A stretch of DNA of 41,026 bases from Bacillota bacterium. Lineage in GTDB: Bacteria; Bacillota; Clostridia; Clostridiales; Clostridiaceae. Shown here piece by piece: positions 26,662 to 34,387 of this stretch. A program made the position numbers and the translations under genes. The stretch covers positions 1 to 41,026 of the forward strand of contig JAEXLD010000057.1 in NCBI GenBank assembly GCA_023445445.1. The letters are read 5' to 3'. The notes beneath the pieces are model-generated. The model was not told the DNA's origin. It made no database searches and worked only from the letters and a program-made list of their open reading frames with translations. Positions within the stretch are counted from its first letter, which is position 1. Every line of letters starts with the position of its first letter.

Positions 26662-27096
26662 CTATAAATTGGACTTTTTTATAAATATAAATTTATCTAT
26701 TATCATAGCCATAAATATACCAATGGTATAACAAATTAAGTCAGAAAATAAAAATCCATGTCCTAATACTAAAGAACCTATTAAAGTGCTCCTAACATTA
26801 TTAATCCATTCCCCTTGATATAACTGTGATATTTCTATTCCATAGGAAAATATTAAAGATACTATTGCAACTTTTTTAATAGTAAGCTTATTAAATAAAA
26901 AGGCAAATCCAAAATAGACCATAGTTGCCCACAAAGTATCCCCTGCATACTTTCCTAAAAAGTTAGGTAAATAATCAACATACGTTCTTGACGATAATCC
27001 TAAAAAAATAACAATTAAAACTAAACATAAATAGATAATTCTAGCCCTAATTAAATTGCTTTCACTTCCCCTTAAGAAAGCCTTTAAATTCCTCAT
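26662..27096 (-). CDS. DUF2809 family membrane protein
   Basis: A 144-aa protein with four transmembrane helices. Family marks are GLSSRTYVDYLPNFLGKYAG followed by DTLWATMVYFG near the second helix. It resembles VanZ-like/DUF2809 small membrane proteins. The function of the family is not established. GGGGG lies 6 nt before the ATG. Confidence 0.82.
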   Translation of the reverse strand: MRNLKAFLRGSESNLIRARIIYLCLVLIVIFLGLSSRTYVDYLPNFLGKYAGDTLWATMVYFGFAFLFNKLTIKKVAIVSLIFSYGIEISQLYQGEWINNVRSTLIGSLVLGHGFLFSDLICYTIGIFMAMIIDKFIFIKKSNL

Positions 27097-27193
27097 TTTA
27101 TCCCCCTTGTTTACTAATAAATCTTTTCTTATAAATATACTAACATAATCCTTATATATATACTCGTTTTTTCATAAATTCCAAAAAACGAAA

Positions 27194-27225
27194 AAATAAG
27201 TACACCTATATAGATATACTTATTT
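27194..27225 (-). terminator. Terminator of superoxide dismutase gene 1
   Basis: AAATAAGTA (27194-27202) pairs with TACTTATTT (27217-27225). A-rich flank gives a U-tract in minus-strand RNA. It lies 14 nt beyond the stop codon at 27239. Confidence 0.75.
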
Positions 27226-27238
27226 ATGTATTTATATA

Positions 27239-27856
27239 TTAAATATTATGGCAATCTTCATAAAGTCCTTCGACTTTTTCCCAATCTATTACATTCCATA
27301 TATTCTTTACATAATCAGCTCTTAAATTCTTATATTTTAAGTAATAAGCATGCTCCCATACATCAATAGTTAAAATTGGAATTAAATCATCCATAACTGG
27401 TGAATTTTGATTTACTCTTTTAACTATTGATAGCTTTCCATCCTTATCTTTAACCAAGAATCCATATCCTGAGCCAAATTGAGATATAGCTGCATTAGAT
27501 AATTCTTCTTTTAAATTATCTACACTTCCAAAGGTATTATTTATTTCTTCTAATAATTTCCCCTCTGGAGCTTTCTTTGGATTTGGAGAAAGTATTGAAA
27601 AATATAAATTATGATTTGATACTCCTCCACCATTATTAACAACTGCTGGTCTTATTTCCTCTGGTAAATCAGCAACACCTTTTATTAGTTGATCTAGATT
27701 TTTACCTTTTGTATATTCTTCGTATCCCTCTAGAGCTTTGTTTAAATTTGTTTCATAAGTTTGAAGGTGCTTACTATAGTGTGTTTTTATAGTTTCCTCA
27801 TCTATATAAGGTTCTAATGCATTAAAATCATAAGGTAATTGTATTTTGTTATACAT
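27239..27856 (-). CDS. Fe/Mn superoxide dismutase, paralogue 1
   Basis: A 205-aa Fe/Mn superoxide dismutase. All four metal ligands can be placed: His in KTHYSKH, His in VSNHNLYF, and Asp and His in DVWEHAYY. The gateway Tyr (QTY) is present. A Gln in NQNSP and Gly in NNGGG favour the Mn-type or cambialistic pattern. Odd points: the usual Trp after the second His motif is Phe, the GWAW-type pair is GYGF, and the second His of KHH is Leu. It is gap-free and about 74% identical to the paralogue upstream. It is transcribed separately, since a terminator precedes it. Confidence 0.94.
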   Translation of the reverse strand: MYNKIQLPYDFNALEPYIDEETIKTHYSKHLQTYETNLNKALEGYEEYTKGKNLDQLIKGVADLPEEIRPAVVNNGGGVSNHNLYFSILSPNPKKAPEGKLLEEINNTFGSVDNLKEELSNAAISQFGSGYGFLVKDKDGKLSIVKRVNQNSPVMDDLIPILTIDVWEHAYYLKYKNLRADYVKNIWNVIDWEKVEGLYEDCHNI

Positions 27857-27951
27857 AAATTCTCTCCTTAATTTTAATTTTCTACTAATCTTATTACATA
27901 CTAATTAGTAGTTTATCTTAATTTATCCTTGTATTGAGATTCTTATACACT

Positions 27952-27984
27952 AAAAAAAGTGCATCTTTAAAATGCACTTTTTCT
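27952..27984 (-). terminator. Terminator of superoxide dismutase gene 2
   Basis: AAAAAGTGCAT (27954-27964) pairs with ATGCACTTTTT (27972-27982), with T-rich minus-strand continuation. It lies 25 nt after the stop codon at 28007 and before the paralogue's leader. Confidence 0.88.
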
Positions 27985-28006
27985 TTTATAATACCCTATT
28001 ATATTA

Positions 28007-28624
28007 CTATATGTTATATTCTTCGTTGTAAAGTTCTTCAACTTTTCCCCAACATATTACATTCCATAAATTCTTAACATAATCTGGTCTTAAATTCTTA
28101 TATTTTAAATAATATGCATGTTCCCATACATCAATACCTAGAATTGGTACTAATCCATCCATATATGGTGAGTCTTGATTTGATTTCTTAACTATTGATA
28201 ATTTTCCATCCTTATCTTTAACTAAAAATGCAAATCCTGCTCCAAATAAAGTTACTGCAGCATTAGTTAAATCTTCTTTTAATTTATCAACACTACCAAA
28301 AGTTTTATTAATTTCTTCTAATAACTTACCTTCTGGGGCCTTCTTTGCATTAGGAGAAAGAATTGAGAAGAATAAGTTGTGATTTACAACTCCACCACCG
28401 TTATTAATAACTGGTGTTTTTACATCTTCAGGTAATTCATTAACAGATTTTAATAATTGTGCTAATGTTTTTCCCTTTGCATATTCTCCATGATTTTCTA
28501 ATGCCTTATTTAAATTTGTTTCATAAGTTTTATGATGCTTATCATAATGTGTTCTCATAGTTTCCTCATCTATATAAGGTTCTAATGAGTTATAATCATA
28601 TGGTAATTCTATTCTATTATACAT
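28007..28624 (-). CDS. Fe/Mn superoxide dismutase, paralogue 2
   Basis: A 205-aa Fe/Mn superoxide dismutase with ligands His in RTHYDKHH, His in VVNHNLFF, and Asp and His in DVWEHAYY. The metal-type residues (NQDSP and NNGGG) again favour Mn or cambialistic use. The aromatic pair near residue 130 is GFAF, where most family members have Trp. It keeps the KHH motif that paralogue 1 has lost. GGGAGGG lies 7 nt before the ATG. It has its own extended -10 promoter with adjacent Fur/PerR-like boxes, so it is likely the stress- or metal-regulated copy. Confidence 0.95.
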   Translation of the reverse strand: MYNRIELPYDYNSLEPYIDEETMRTHYDKHHKTYETNLNKALENHGEYAKGKTLAQLLKSVNELPEDVKTPVINNGGGVVNHNLFFSILSPNAKKAPEGKLLEEINKTFGSVDKLKEDLTNAAVTLFGAGFAFLVKDKDGKLSIVKKSNQDSPYMDGLVPILGIDVWEHAYYLKYKNLRPDYVKNLWNVICWGKVEELYNEEYNI

Positions 28625-28648
28625 AAAGTTCCCTCCCTTTTTTTCTTA

Positions 28649-28677
28649 ATTATAGCATATAAAATATACCTTTTCAA
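28649..28677 (-). promoter_or_regulatory. Promoter of superoxide dismutase gene 2
   Basis: The minus strand shows TTGAAA (28672-28677), a 17-bp spacer and TATAAT (28649-28654), with TG one base before the -10 (extended -10). This is a near-ideal sigma-A promoter, about 25 nt from the start codon. Confidence 0.8.
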
Positions 28678-28715
28678 TGATAATTGTAATCATTTTTAAT
28701 TAATAATAATTATCA
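28678..28715. promoter_or_regulatory. Two Fur/PerR-like boxes upstream of the superoxide dismutase promoter
   Basis: The 7-1-7 Fur pattern TGATAATNATTATCA is matched at 28701-28715 (minus strand TGATAATTATTATTA, 14 of 15) and at 28678-28692 (plus strand TGATAATTGTAATCA, 13 of 15). The second box abuts the -35. Either Fur or PerR could bind. The sequence alone does not tell which. Confidence 0.55.
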
Positions 28716-28757
28716 ATGTATTTTAAATATTATTATTTGGAACTTTATATATATTTT

Positions 28758-29156
28758 TTAACTATTTACCTTAATTTTATTACCACAATAAGGACAGTAT
28801 TTATAGTCTGAATCCACTACTTTCCCACAATTGTTACATATATTATTAATATTATAATCATATTCGTAAGAATTATTAATTTCATTTAAATCCCAATATG
28901 TTAATTCAATATTTTCACCTTTTTCTATTAGCTTTCCCTTTTCCTTATCTATTGAAAATATCTTCTTACAACTTTCACATTGAACATAATATTTTTCATT
29001 CCACTTAAAAATAGGTATAAAAAAGAAGTGGAAAAATTCATAGTGTTTTATAACTCTTCCAATAGTTAATCTATTACAACTATTACATGTAAAATTATTT
29101 ATTATTTTTATTTCTTTTTCTTTATTTTCTATACCAAAGATACCTATAAAAAACAT
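28758..29156 (-). CDS. Zinc-ribbon protein
   Basis: A 132-aa protein with two zinc ribbons. The first uses CNSC (about residue 24) and CESC (about 58), with hydrophobic aromatic residues between. The second, C-terminal one is CNNC ... CPYCG (about 108-125). It matches small clostridial zinc-ribbon proteins with no assigned role. GGAG lies 7 nt before the ATG. It is upstream of the superoxide dismutase promoter and probably independent. Confidence 0.8.
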   Translation of the reverse strand: MFFIGIFGIENKEKEIKIINNFTCNSCNRLTIGRVIKHYEFFHFFFIPIFKWNEKYYVQCESCKKIFSIDKEKGKLIEKGENIELTYWDLNEINNSYEYDYNINNICNNCGKVVDSDYKYCPYCGNKIKVNS

Positions 29157-29206
29157 ATTATTCTCCTTACTTAATTTTATAATATATTTTTATTTTATCA
29201 CAAAAA

Positions 29207-29244
29207 AATAAGAAGTTAGATTAATTTTAATTCTAACTTCTTAT
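29207..29244 (-). terminator. Terminator after small hypothetical genes
   Basis: A 13-bp inverted repeat (29208-29220 and 29232-29244) with an A-run at 29202-29208 gives a U-tract on the minus strand. It touches the stop codon of the 32-aa gene. Confidence 0.85.
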
Positions 29245-29342
29245 CATTGTCTTCTATTATTTTTTAAGCAATTACTACTATTTATCACTTTAATTACTAA
29301 GTTATTTACAAACTTACACTCAACTTCTAATTTAACTGTCAT
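29244..29342 (-). CDS. Predicted 32-aa protein
   Basis: A 32-codon frame from ATG at 29342 to TGA at 29244-29246. GAGGAG lies 9 nt before the start. It reads MTVKLEVECKFVNN and then LVIKVINSSNCLKNNRRQ. The stop lies exactly at the first base of a strong terminator, leaving no spare 3' sequence, as is common for real small genes. Two Cys and a basic end are its only visible traits. It follows the 64-aa gene on the same strand. Function unknown. Confidence 0.5.
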   Translation of the reverse strand: MTVKLEVECKFVNNLVIKVINSSNCLKNNRRQ

Positions 29343-29393
29343 TAAGATATACTCCTCTGCAATTATTTTAACAAGTAGAAAAATAACAGTAAA

Positions 29394-29588
29394 CTATCCC
29401 TTTTTTTTGTTCAATTCATATTTTTGTTGTTCCCATGTACTATTGATATCCTTTTCAATCTTATTTGTAAGATCTCTTTTTTCTTCCTCTGTATACCTTG
29501 GTGAGTTATTTATATTTTGTTTCATATAAAATAATTTCCTTACAGATTCATTAAAACTACAGTGTTTATTTCTATCTATTATAAACAT
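29394..29588 (-). CDS. Small hypothetical protein
   Basis: A 64-aa charged, helical protein with no transmembrane segment (central EEEKRDLTNKIEKDI is coiled-coil-like). I do not recognise it. GGGGGG lies 7-8 nt before the ATG, which supports translation. It lies upstream of the 32-aa gene and shares its terminator. Confidence 0.6.
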   Translation of the reverse strand: MFIIDRNKHCSFNESVRKLFYMKQNINNSPRYTEEEKRDLTNKIEKDINSTWEQQKYELNKKKG

Positions 29589-29680
29589 ACACTATCCCCC
29601 CTTCCAATTAATTCTCTATCTACATTATATACTGTTTCTATTATTTTTTGTTACAATTTATATTGAATTTGTATATTTAA

Positions 29681-29830
29681 TTAAATTTTAAGATTTTAAT
29701 ACTAAAAATTTCGGATTTGAATAAAAAAACTTTATTTAAAAATAGTGTATTCTTTACAAATAATATAGTTCCTTATTCTAATAAAGAAGCCTTAGAAAAA
29801 TCTAAAGCTCCTTATAAATACATAAAATAA
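29681..29830 (+). pseudogene. Possible 3' gene remnant
   Basis: An open frame on the plus strand with no credible start ends at TAA 29828-29830. Its last residues (FFTNNIVPYSNKEALEK, then SKAPYKYIK) look protein-like, with normal clostridial codon use. It directly abuts the convergent oxidoreductase gamma gene at 29831. It may be the tail of a lost gene. I cannot name it. Confidence 0.3.
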
Positions 29831-30364
29831 TTATTCTAAATCTATATTAGCTCCTAATTCCATTGCTAATTTATTTAATTCATAATATTCTTTCTTTCCA
29901 TGCATTTTTATAGAATTTAAAAGGTCTTCTATTGTAATAATATTTAATTTTTTAATTAAAAAGCCTAATAATATCATATTGGCGTTTCTTTTATCCCCAA
30001 GTTTTTCTGCCTTTGTTTCAGCATTAATTTTATATACTTTTAAGCCTTGAAAATTTATATCATCTTTTATCATATCTGAATCTATTATTAAAGTTCCATT
30101 TTCTTTTATTGATTGGATAAACTTATCTAAAGATGGTTTATTCATAACAACTACTATATCTGCTTCTGTAATAACAGGTGATCCAACTTCTTCATCAGAA
30201 ATTATAACAGAACAATTTGCTGTACCACCTCTCATTTCAGGCCCATAAGATGGTAGCCATGACACATTGAATCCATTATCCATAGCTGCATAGGATAAAA
30301 GCTTACCAACAGTTAATATTCCCTGTCCTCCAAAACCTGCAAATATAATTTCTTTTTTAATCAT
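29831..30364 (-). CDS. 2-oxoacid:ferredoxin oxidoreductase, gamma subunit
   Basis: About 177 aa. The N-terminal FAGFGGQGILTVGKLL and the PSYGPEMRGGTANC segment are diagnostic of the gamma subunit of VOR/KOR-type enzymes. I chose the ATG at 30364, with AAGGAGG 8 nt upstream and 1 nt after the beta stop. An earlier ATG 36 nt upstream lies within beta. It completes the enzyme that oxidatively decarboxylates 2-oxoacids to acyl-CoA with ferredoxin reduction. The substrate, branched-chain or 2-oxoglutarate, cannot be fixed from sequence alone. Confidence 0.93.
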   Translation of the reverse strand: MIKKEIIFAGFGGQGILTVGKLLSYAAMDNGFNVSWLPSYGPEMRGGTANCSVIISDEEVGSPVITEADIVVVMNKPSLDKFIQSIKENGTLIIDSDMIKDDINFQGLKVYKINAETKAEKLGDKRNANMILLGFLIKKLNIITIEDLLNSIKMHGKKEYYELNKLAMELGANIDLE

Positions 30365-30365
30365 T

Positions 30366-31115
30366 CTACTTATCCTCCTTATTTGTATCTTTTTTAACAC
30401 CTAAAGGATAATAAGGAATCATATTTTCTCTAAGCCACTTTAAAGAATCCTGTGGAGATAACCCCCAATTAGTTGGACATGTAGATAAAACTTCAATAAA
30501 TGAGTATCCTAACCCTTTTATTGAATTATTAAAAGCTTTTTTAATTGCTTTTTTAGCTTTTGTTAAATTTGCTATATTATCTACGCTTACTCTTTCTACA
30601 TAGGTTGCACCATCTAAAGTAGCTATCATTTCAGAAACTCTTATTGGATAACCTTGTGTTTTTAAATTTCTTCCATAAGGAGATGTTTCCGTGATTTGTC
30701 CTTCTAAACTGGTTGGTGCCATTTGCCCTCCAGTCATACCATATATGCAATTGTTTACAAAGATAGTTGCAATATTTTCTCCTCTGGCAGCTGCATGAAT
30801 AACTTCTCCAGTTCCTATTGCTATTAAATCTCCATCTCCCTGATAAGTAAATACTACCTTATCTGGATTTCCTCTCTTTATACCTGTAGCAACTGCAGGT
30901 GCTCTTCCATGAGCTGCTTGAAACATATCACAAGCAAAGTAATTATATGCAAGTACTGAGCATCCAACTGATGCAACACCTATAGTCTTATCTAATATTC
31001 CTAATTCTTCTATGACTTCTCCTACTAATTTATGAATTATTCCATGAGTACATCCTGGACAATAGTGTGTAGGTACATCTAAAAGAGCTTTGGTTGGCTC
31101 ATATACAATCCCCAT
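30366..31115 (-). CDS. 2-oxoacid:ferredoxin oxidoreductase, beta subunit (thiamine-binding)
   Basis: A 249-aa thiamine diphosphate-binding subunit. CPGCTHGI near residue 18 and the TPP motif GDGDLIAIGTGEVIHAA followed by NNCIYGMTGGQ are clear. GGAGG lies 8 nt before the ATG, which is 3 nt after the alpha stop. It carries out decarboxylation with the alpha subunit. Located in the cytoplasm. Confidence 0.95.
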   Translation of the reverse strand: MGIVYEPTKALLDVPTHYCPGCTHGIIHKLVGEVIEELGILDKTIGVASVGCSVLAYNYFACDMFQAAHGRAPAVATGIKRGNPDKVVFTYQGDGDLIAIGTGEVIHAAARGENIATIFVNNCIYGMTGGQMAPTSLEGQITETSPYGRNLKTQGYPIRVSEMIATLDGATYVERVSVDNIANLTKAKKAIKKAFNNSIKGLGYSFIEVLSTCPTNWGLSPQDSLKWLRENMIPYYPLGVKKDTNKEDK

Positions 31116-31117
31116 AT

Positions 31118-32185
31118 TTATATACCTCCAATAATAGATTTTACATATTGGTATATCTCATCTACCCTAGGTACTACCCCACCTGTTCTACCATAAAAAC
31201 TAACTTCTTCTTTTCCATTTAAAGAAAGCTTTATATCTTCAACCATTTGTCCACAATTCATTTCCACAGATAAATATCCATTTTTACTCTTACCTAGTGT
31301 CTTTATAAAGGCTTCATTAGGAAATGGCCAAGTTGTTATAGGTCTTATTAAACCTAAATTTATTCCTTCTTCTTTAGCAAGACTTATAACACTTTTACAT
31401 ATTCTAGCTGTTATTCCAAAGGAAACTAATATCAGATCACAGGAATTCTCACAATTATATAACTCATATTTAACTTCATTTTCTTTTATTATTCTATATT
31501 TTTCTTGAAGCTTCAAATTAAGTTCTTCTAACTTCTCTGGATTTAATTCTAATGAGTTTATTATGTTATGTTTATTCCTCTTTCCTAACCCATTAGCAGC
31601 CCAAGTTTTTACTGGTAACTCTCTTTTTTTATTTTCTTTAAATTCAACACCTTCCATCATTTGACCTAACATACCATCTGCCATTATCATTACTGGTGTC
31701 CTATATAAATCACTTACATCAAAAGCCTCTGATATTAAATCTATCATTTCTTGAATAGAAGCTGGAGCATAAACTGGCAAATTAAAATCTCCATGTCCGA
31801 GTCCCTTGTTTAAAAATAAATAATCAGATTGAGCTGGTTGTATTCCTCCAAGTCCTGGCCCGCATCTAACTACATCAACTATTACACAAGGTACTTCTGC
31901 TGCTGCTAAATATGAAATACCCTCTGTCATAAGACTTATTCCTGGACTAGATGATGATGTCATACATCTAACCCCTGTTCCTCCACAACCATATACCATA
32001 TTAATAGCTGCAATTTCACTTTCAGCTTGTAAAAAAACTCCATTAGCCTTTGCCATATTTTTCGCCATATATGCTATTAACTCAGTTTGAGGTGTTATTG
32101 GATATCCAAAAAAACATTTACACCCTGCTCTAATAGCTGCTTCTGCTATGGCTTCATTACCCTTCATTAAAAACTTTTCCCCCAT
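31118..32185 (-). CDS. vorB: 2-oxoacid:ferredoxin oxidoreductase, alpha subunit (VorB type)
   Basis: A 355-aa protein whose start, LMKGNEAIAEAAIRAGC followed by FFGYPITPQTEL, is typical of VorB/KorA. The TSSSSPGISLMTEGISYLA stretch forms the 2-oxoacid site region. VorB-type naming suggests branched-chain 2-oxoacids (3-methyl-2-oxobutanoate), as in amino-acid fermentation. 2-Oxoglutarate remains possible. GGAG lies 8 nt before the ATG. It is the third gene of the five-gene operon. Confidence 0.92.
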   Translation of the reverse strand: MGEKFLMKGNEAIAEAAIRAGCKCFFGYPITPQTELIAYMAKNMAKANGVFLQAESEIAAINMVYGCGGTGVRCMTSSSSPGISLMTEGISYLAAAEVPCVIVDVVRCGPGLGGIQPAQSDYLFLNKGLGHGDFNLPVYAPASIQEMIDLISEAFDVSDLYRTPVMIMADGMLGQMMEGVEFKENKKRELPVKTWAANGLGKRNKHNIINSLELNPEKLEELNLKLQEKYRIIKENEVKYELYNCENSCDLILVSFGITARICKSVISLAKEEGINLGLIRPITTWPFPNEAFIKTLGKSKNGYLSVEMNCGQMVEDIKLSLNGKEEVSFYGRTGGVVPRVDEIYQYVKSIIGGI

Positions 32186-32195
32186 AGTCTTACTC

Positions 32196-32405
32196 CTACC
32201 TTTTAATTGTTATAACACAATCTGGACAAATTTTCCCACAAGAGGCACATGCTATACATTCACTCATAAGATTTTCATCTATTCCAGCTGGATGATACCC
32301 CTTACTATTAAAACACTCTTTAAAACTAATAATTTTCTTTGGACATATATTTATACAATGCCCACAACCTTTACATCTTTCCTCTTTAAATACAACCTTC
32401 GCCAT
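32196..32405 (-). CDS. 2[4Fe-4S] ferredoxin, delta subunit of the oxidoreductase
   Basis: About 69 aa with two ferredoxin motifs, CKGCGHCINICPKK (about residues 11-24) and CIACASCGKICPDC (about 50-63). It carries electrons from the oxidoreductase. I chose the ATG at 32405, with AAGGAGG 8 nt upstream. A longer frame start at 32429 lies inside the preceding gene and has no ribosome site. Confidence 0.94.
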   Translation of the reverse strand: MAKVVFKEERCKGCGHCINICPKKIISFKECFNSKGYHPAGIDENLMSECIACASCGKICPDCVITIKR

Positions 32406-32422
32406 TAAAATCCTCCTTGCTA

Positions 32423-33088
32423 TTACCACGGCATGTCCATATATAAATCTATAGTTAATATTTTTCCATTAACTTTATCCTTTATTACCTCTTCAAATTT
32501 TTTAGTACACACAGTGTATTTGTAAGGAATGTTTAAAAACTTAGATAACTCAAAAGATTCAATATCTCCTTTGAGTATATGACTAGACTCTGTTTCCTTC
32601 ATCATGTGAGAATTTGATATTATACCCCTTACTTTTAGCTTACTAGCTAATTCAATAGACTTTAGATATTTACTTGCTGTTCTACAATTTAAGGTTTCTA
32701 GTCTTGAATTATTTAAAATATAATACATTGAATAACCTTCTTCTTCAAAGTACTTGTTATATACTCCTAGAACCCTTGCCCCTACATCATCTCCACCGAC
32801 ATCTAATACTACTACTTCGTATGATTTATCATTAAATACAGATAAAATTTCTGCTGATAATACCATTAGCTCTGCATTGATTAAATTCTTTGAGGTACTT
32901 ATAACCCTTATCATATAATCCTTTTCTATTTTAGTTTTAATATCTCTTATAGAAAAATAAGGATTAATTGTGTCCATATCTACCAACGCTACTTTTTTAC
33001 CTTCTTTAGCCATCTTTATAGCAAAATTTATTGCAACTTCTGTCTTACCACTACCGAAGTGTCCAGTAAATATCTTAATCCTACTCAC
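32423..33088 (-). CDS. ParA/CobB-like nucleotide-binding ATPase
   Basis: About 221 aa. The P-loop is GHFGSGKTE near residue 8, followed by VALVDMDTINPYFS (deviant Walker A'/switch) and VVVLDVGGDD (Walker B). This is a MinD/ParA/CobQ-type fold, with no membrane-targeting helix. I chose the GTG at 33088, with GGAGAG 7 nt upstream. The ATG at 33103 has no ribosome site. It is the first gene of the oxidoreductase operon. Related genes accompany VOR operons in other clostridia and may help metal-cluster or enzyme maturation, but this is unproven. Confidence 0.85.
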   Translation of the reverse strand: MSRIKIFTGHFGSGKTEVAINFAIKMAKEGKKVALVDMDTINPYFSIRDIKTKIEKDYMIRVISTSKNLINAELMVLSAEILSVFNDKSYEVVVLDVGGDDVGARVLGVYNKYFEEEGYSMYYILNNSRLETLNCRTASKYLKSIELASKLKVRGIISNSHMMKETESSHILKGDIESFELSKFLNIPYKYTVCTKKFEEVIKDKVNGKILTIDLYMDMPW

Positions 33089-33120
33089 ATTAACACTCTC
33101 CATTAAACATTCTTACTATA

Positions 33121-33150
33121 AGTATACTTTATATTTTATTTCTCTCGCAA
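33121..33150 (-). promoter_or_regulatory. Likely promoter of the oxidoreductase operon
   Basis: The minus strand reads TTGCGA (33145-33150), 18 bp, then TATACT (33121-33126), placed about 30 nt before the start at 33088. It is the only well-spaced pair seen here. A perfect 20-bp palindrome at 33198-33217 lies further upstream. Confidence 0.5.
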
Positions 33151-33197
33151 TAAAATGTGTAATAGCAATGCATATTTACTATAATTCACAGTAATTT

Positions 33198-33217
33198 AGA
33201 TTTATTTAAATAAATCT
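33198..33217. repeat. 20-bp perfect palindrome
   Basis: AGATTTATTTAAATAAATCT at 33198-33217, upstream of the oxidoreductase promoter. It may be an operator or a chance A/T palindrome. Confidence 0.4.
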
Positions 33218-33324
33218 TTAAGAATTATCTAAAATAAATATTATATTAATTATGCTAAAAGGAATTACTTGAATTATTAATAAATGAGCCTTATCAAAAT
33301 AAAAAATAAATATGAATATTTAAT

Positions 33325-33374
33325 AAAAAAAGAGCTGTGGCAACAACTCCTAAATTAAAATTGTGCCACATCTC
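33325..33374 (-). terminator. Terminator of the carbamate kinase operon
   Basis: On the minus strand GAGATGTGGCA and TGCCACAGCTC form an imperfect stem, followed by a T-run of seven. It lies 23 nt after the stop codon at 33397. Confidence 0.85.
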
Positions 33375-33396
33375 CCTTATATATTTTCCATATAGT

Positions 33397-34383
33397 CTAA
33401 GGTTCATTTACCAATTTAAAAACCTTATCCTTCTTTCCAAGAAGATAATAAACTATATTTTCACAGGAAATCCTTTGAAGATCCCTCATACTATCATATG
33501 AATAAAATGCTGAATGGGGTGTAATTATTACATTTTCCCTATGAGCTAATTTATGATTTTTCAAATCTGGATTTTCATCATATAAAACATCTAATCCTGC
33601 AGCTCTAATTAACCCCTTATCTAAGGCATAAGCTAAATCATCCTCATTAATACTCATGCCTCTACCTAGATTCAATAATATTGGTTTTTTCTTCATAATC
33701 TCAAATTCCTTTTTGGTGAAATATGCAGTATTAAATTTATCTAGATTCATATGATTTGTTATGACATCTGCTGTTTTCAAAATAGTCTCCTTATCTACTA
33801 ACTTAACTCCCATACTTTTAGCTAAATCTCTGCCTACATTTGGATCATGTGCTATAACTTCCATTCCAAGACCTTGGGCTAATTTAGCAACAGCCCTTCC
33901 TATTTTTCCAAATCCAAATATACCTAAGACCTGATTTCCTATTCTTACAGGACTTTCCACAGAATTATATCTCCAAATATGCCTTTCATCGATATCATTT
34001 ATATAATGTTTTAGGTTCTTATTTAAAGCTAGCATAAGTGCAATTGTATGCTCTGCAACATCTAAGGTACAATATTCTCCTATTGGCATTACACCTACAT
34101 TGTGCTTTGTAGCTTCCTCTAAATCTACATTATCATAACCAGTAGCATTAATTGAGATACACTTTAGATTCTTGCTTCTATCTAAAACTTCCTTGTCAAT
34201 TTTAATAAATGCAGTTAATAGTGCATCTACATCTTCCATCTTATTTAGAAATTCTTCTCTATTTTCATCTGTGTAGACATAAACTTCGATTTCTACATTA
34301 GGCATACTAAAATTTAAAATACTACATTCATAATCGTGAGTAGGCATTAAACCTGCAGCATAGTCACTTATTAGTACTTTCAT
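33397..34383 (-). CDS. D-isomer-specific 2-hydroxyacid dehydrogenase
   Basis: A 328-aa NAD-dependent dehydrogenase. The Rossmann motif GIFGFGKIGRAVAKLA lies near residues 150-165. The catalytic residues are Arg in LGRGMS (about 239), Glu in DVLYDENPD (about 268) and His in ITPHSAFYS (about 290). It reduces 2-oxoacids or oxidises D-2-hydroxyacids. The substrate is not predictable. It is the last gene of a five-gene operon with amino-acid catabolic enzymes, 5 nt after the amidinohydrolase gene. GGAGG lies 9 nt before the ATG, inside the upstream gene's end. Confidence 0.93.
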   Translation of the reverse strand: MKVLISDYAAGLMPTHDYECSILNFSMPNVEIEVYVYTDENREEFLNKMEDVDALLTAFIKIDKEVLDRSKNLKCISINATGYDNVDLEEATKHNVGVMPIGEYCTLDVAEHTIALMLALNKNLKHYINDIDERHIWRYNSVESPVRIGNQVLGIFGFGKIGRAVAKLAQGLGMEVIAHDPNVGRDLAKSMGVKLVDKETILKTADVITNHMNLDKFNTAYFTKKEFEIMKKKPILLNLGRGMSINEDDLAYALDKGLIRAAGLDVLYDENPDLKNHKLAHRENVIITPHSAFYSYDSMRDLQRISCENIVYYLLGKKDKVFKLVNEP

Positions 34384-34387
34384 ATTA

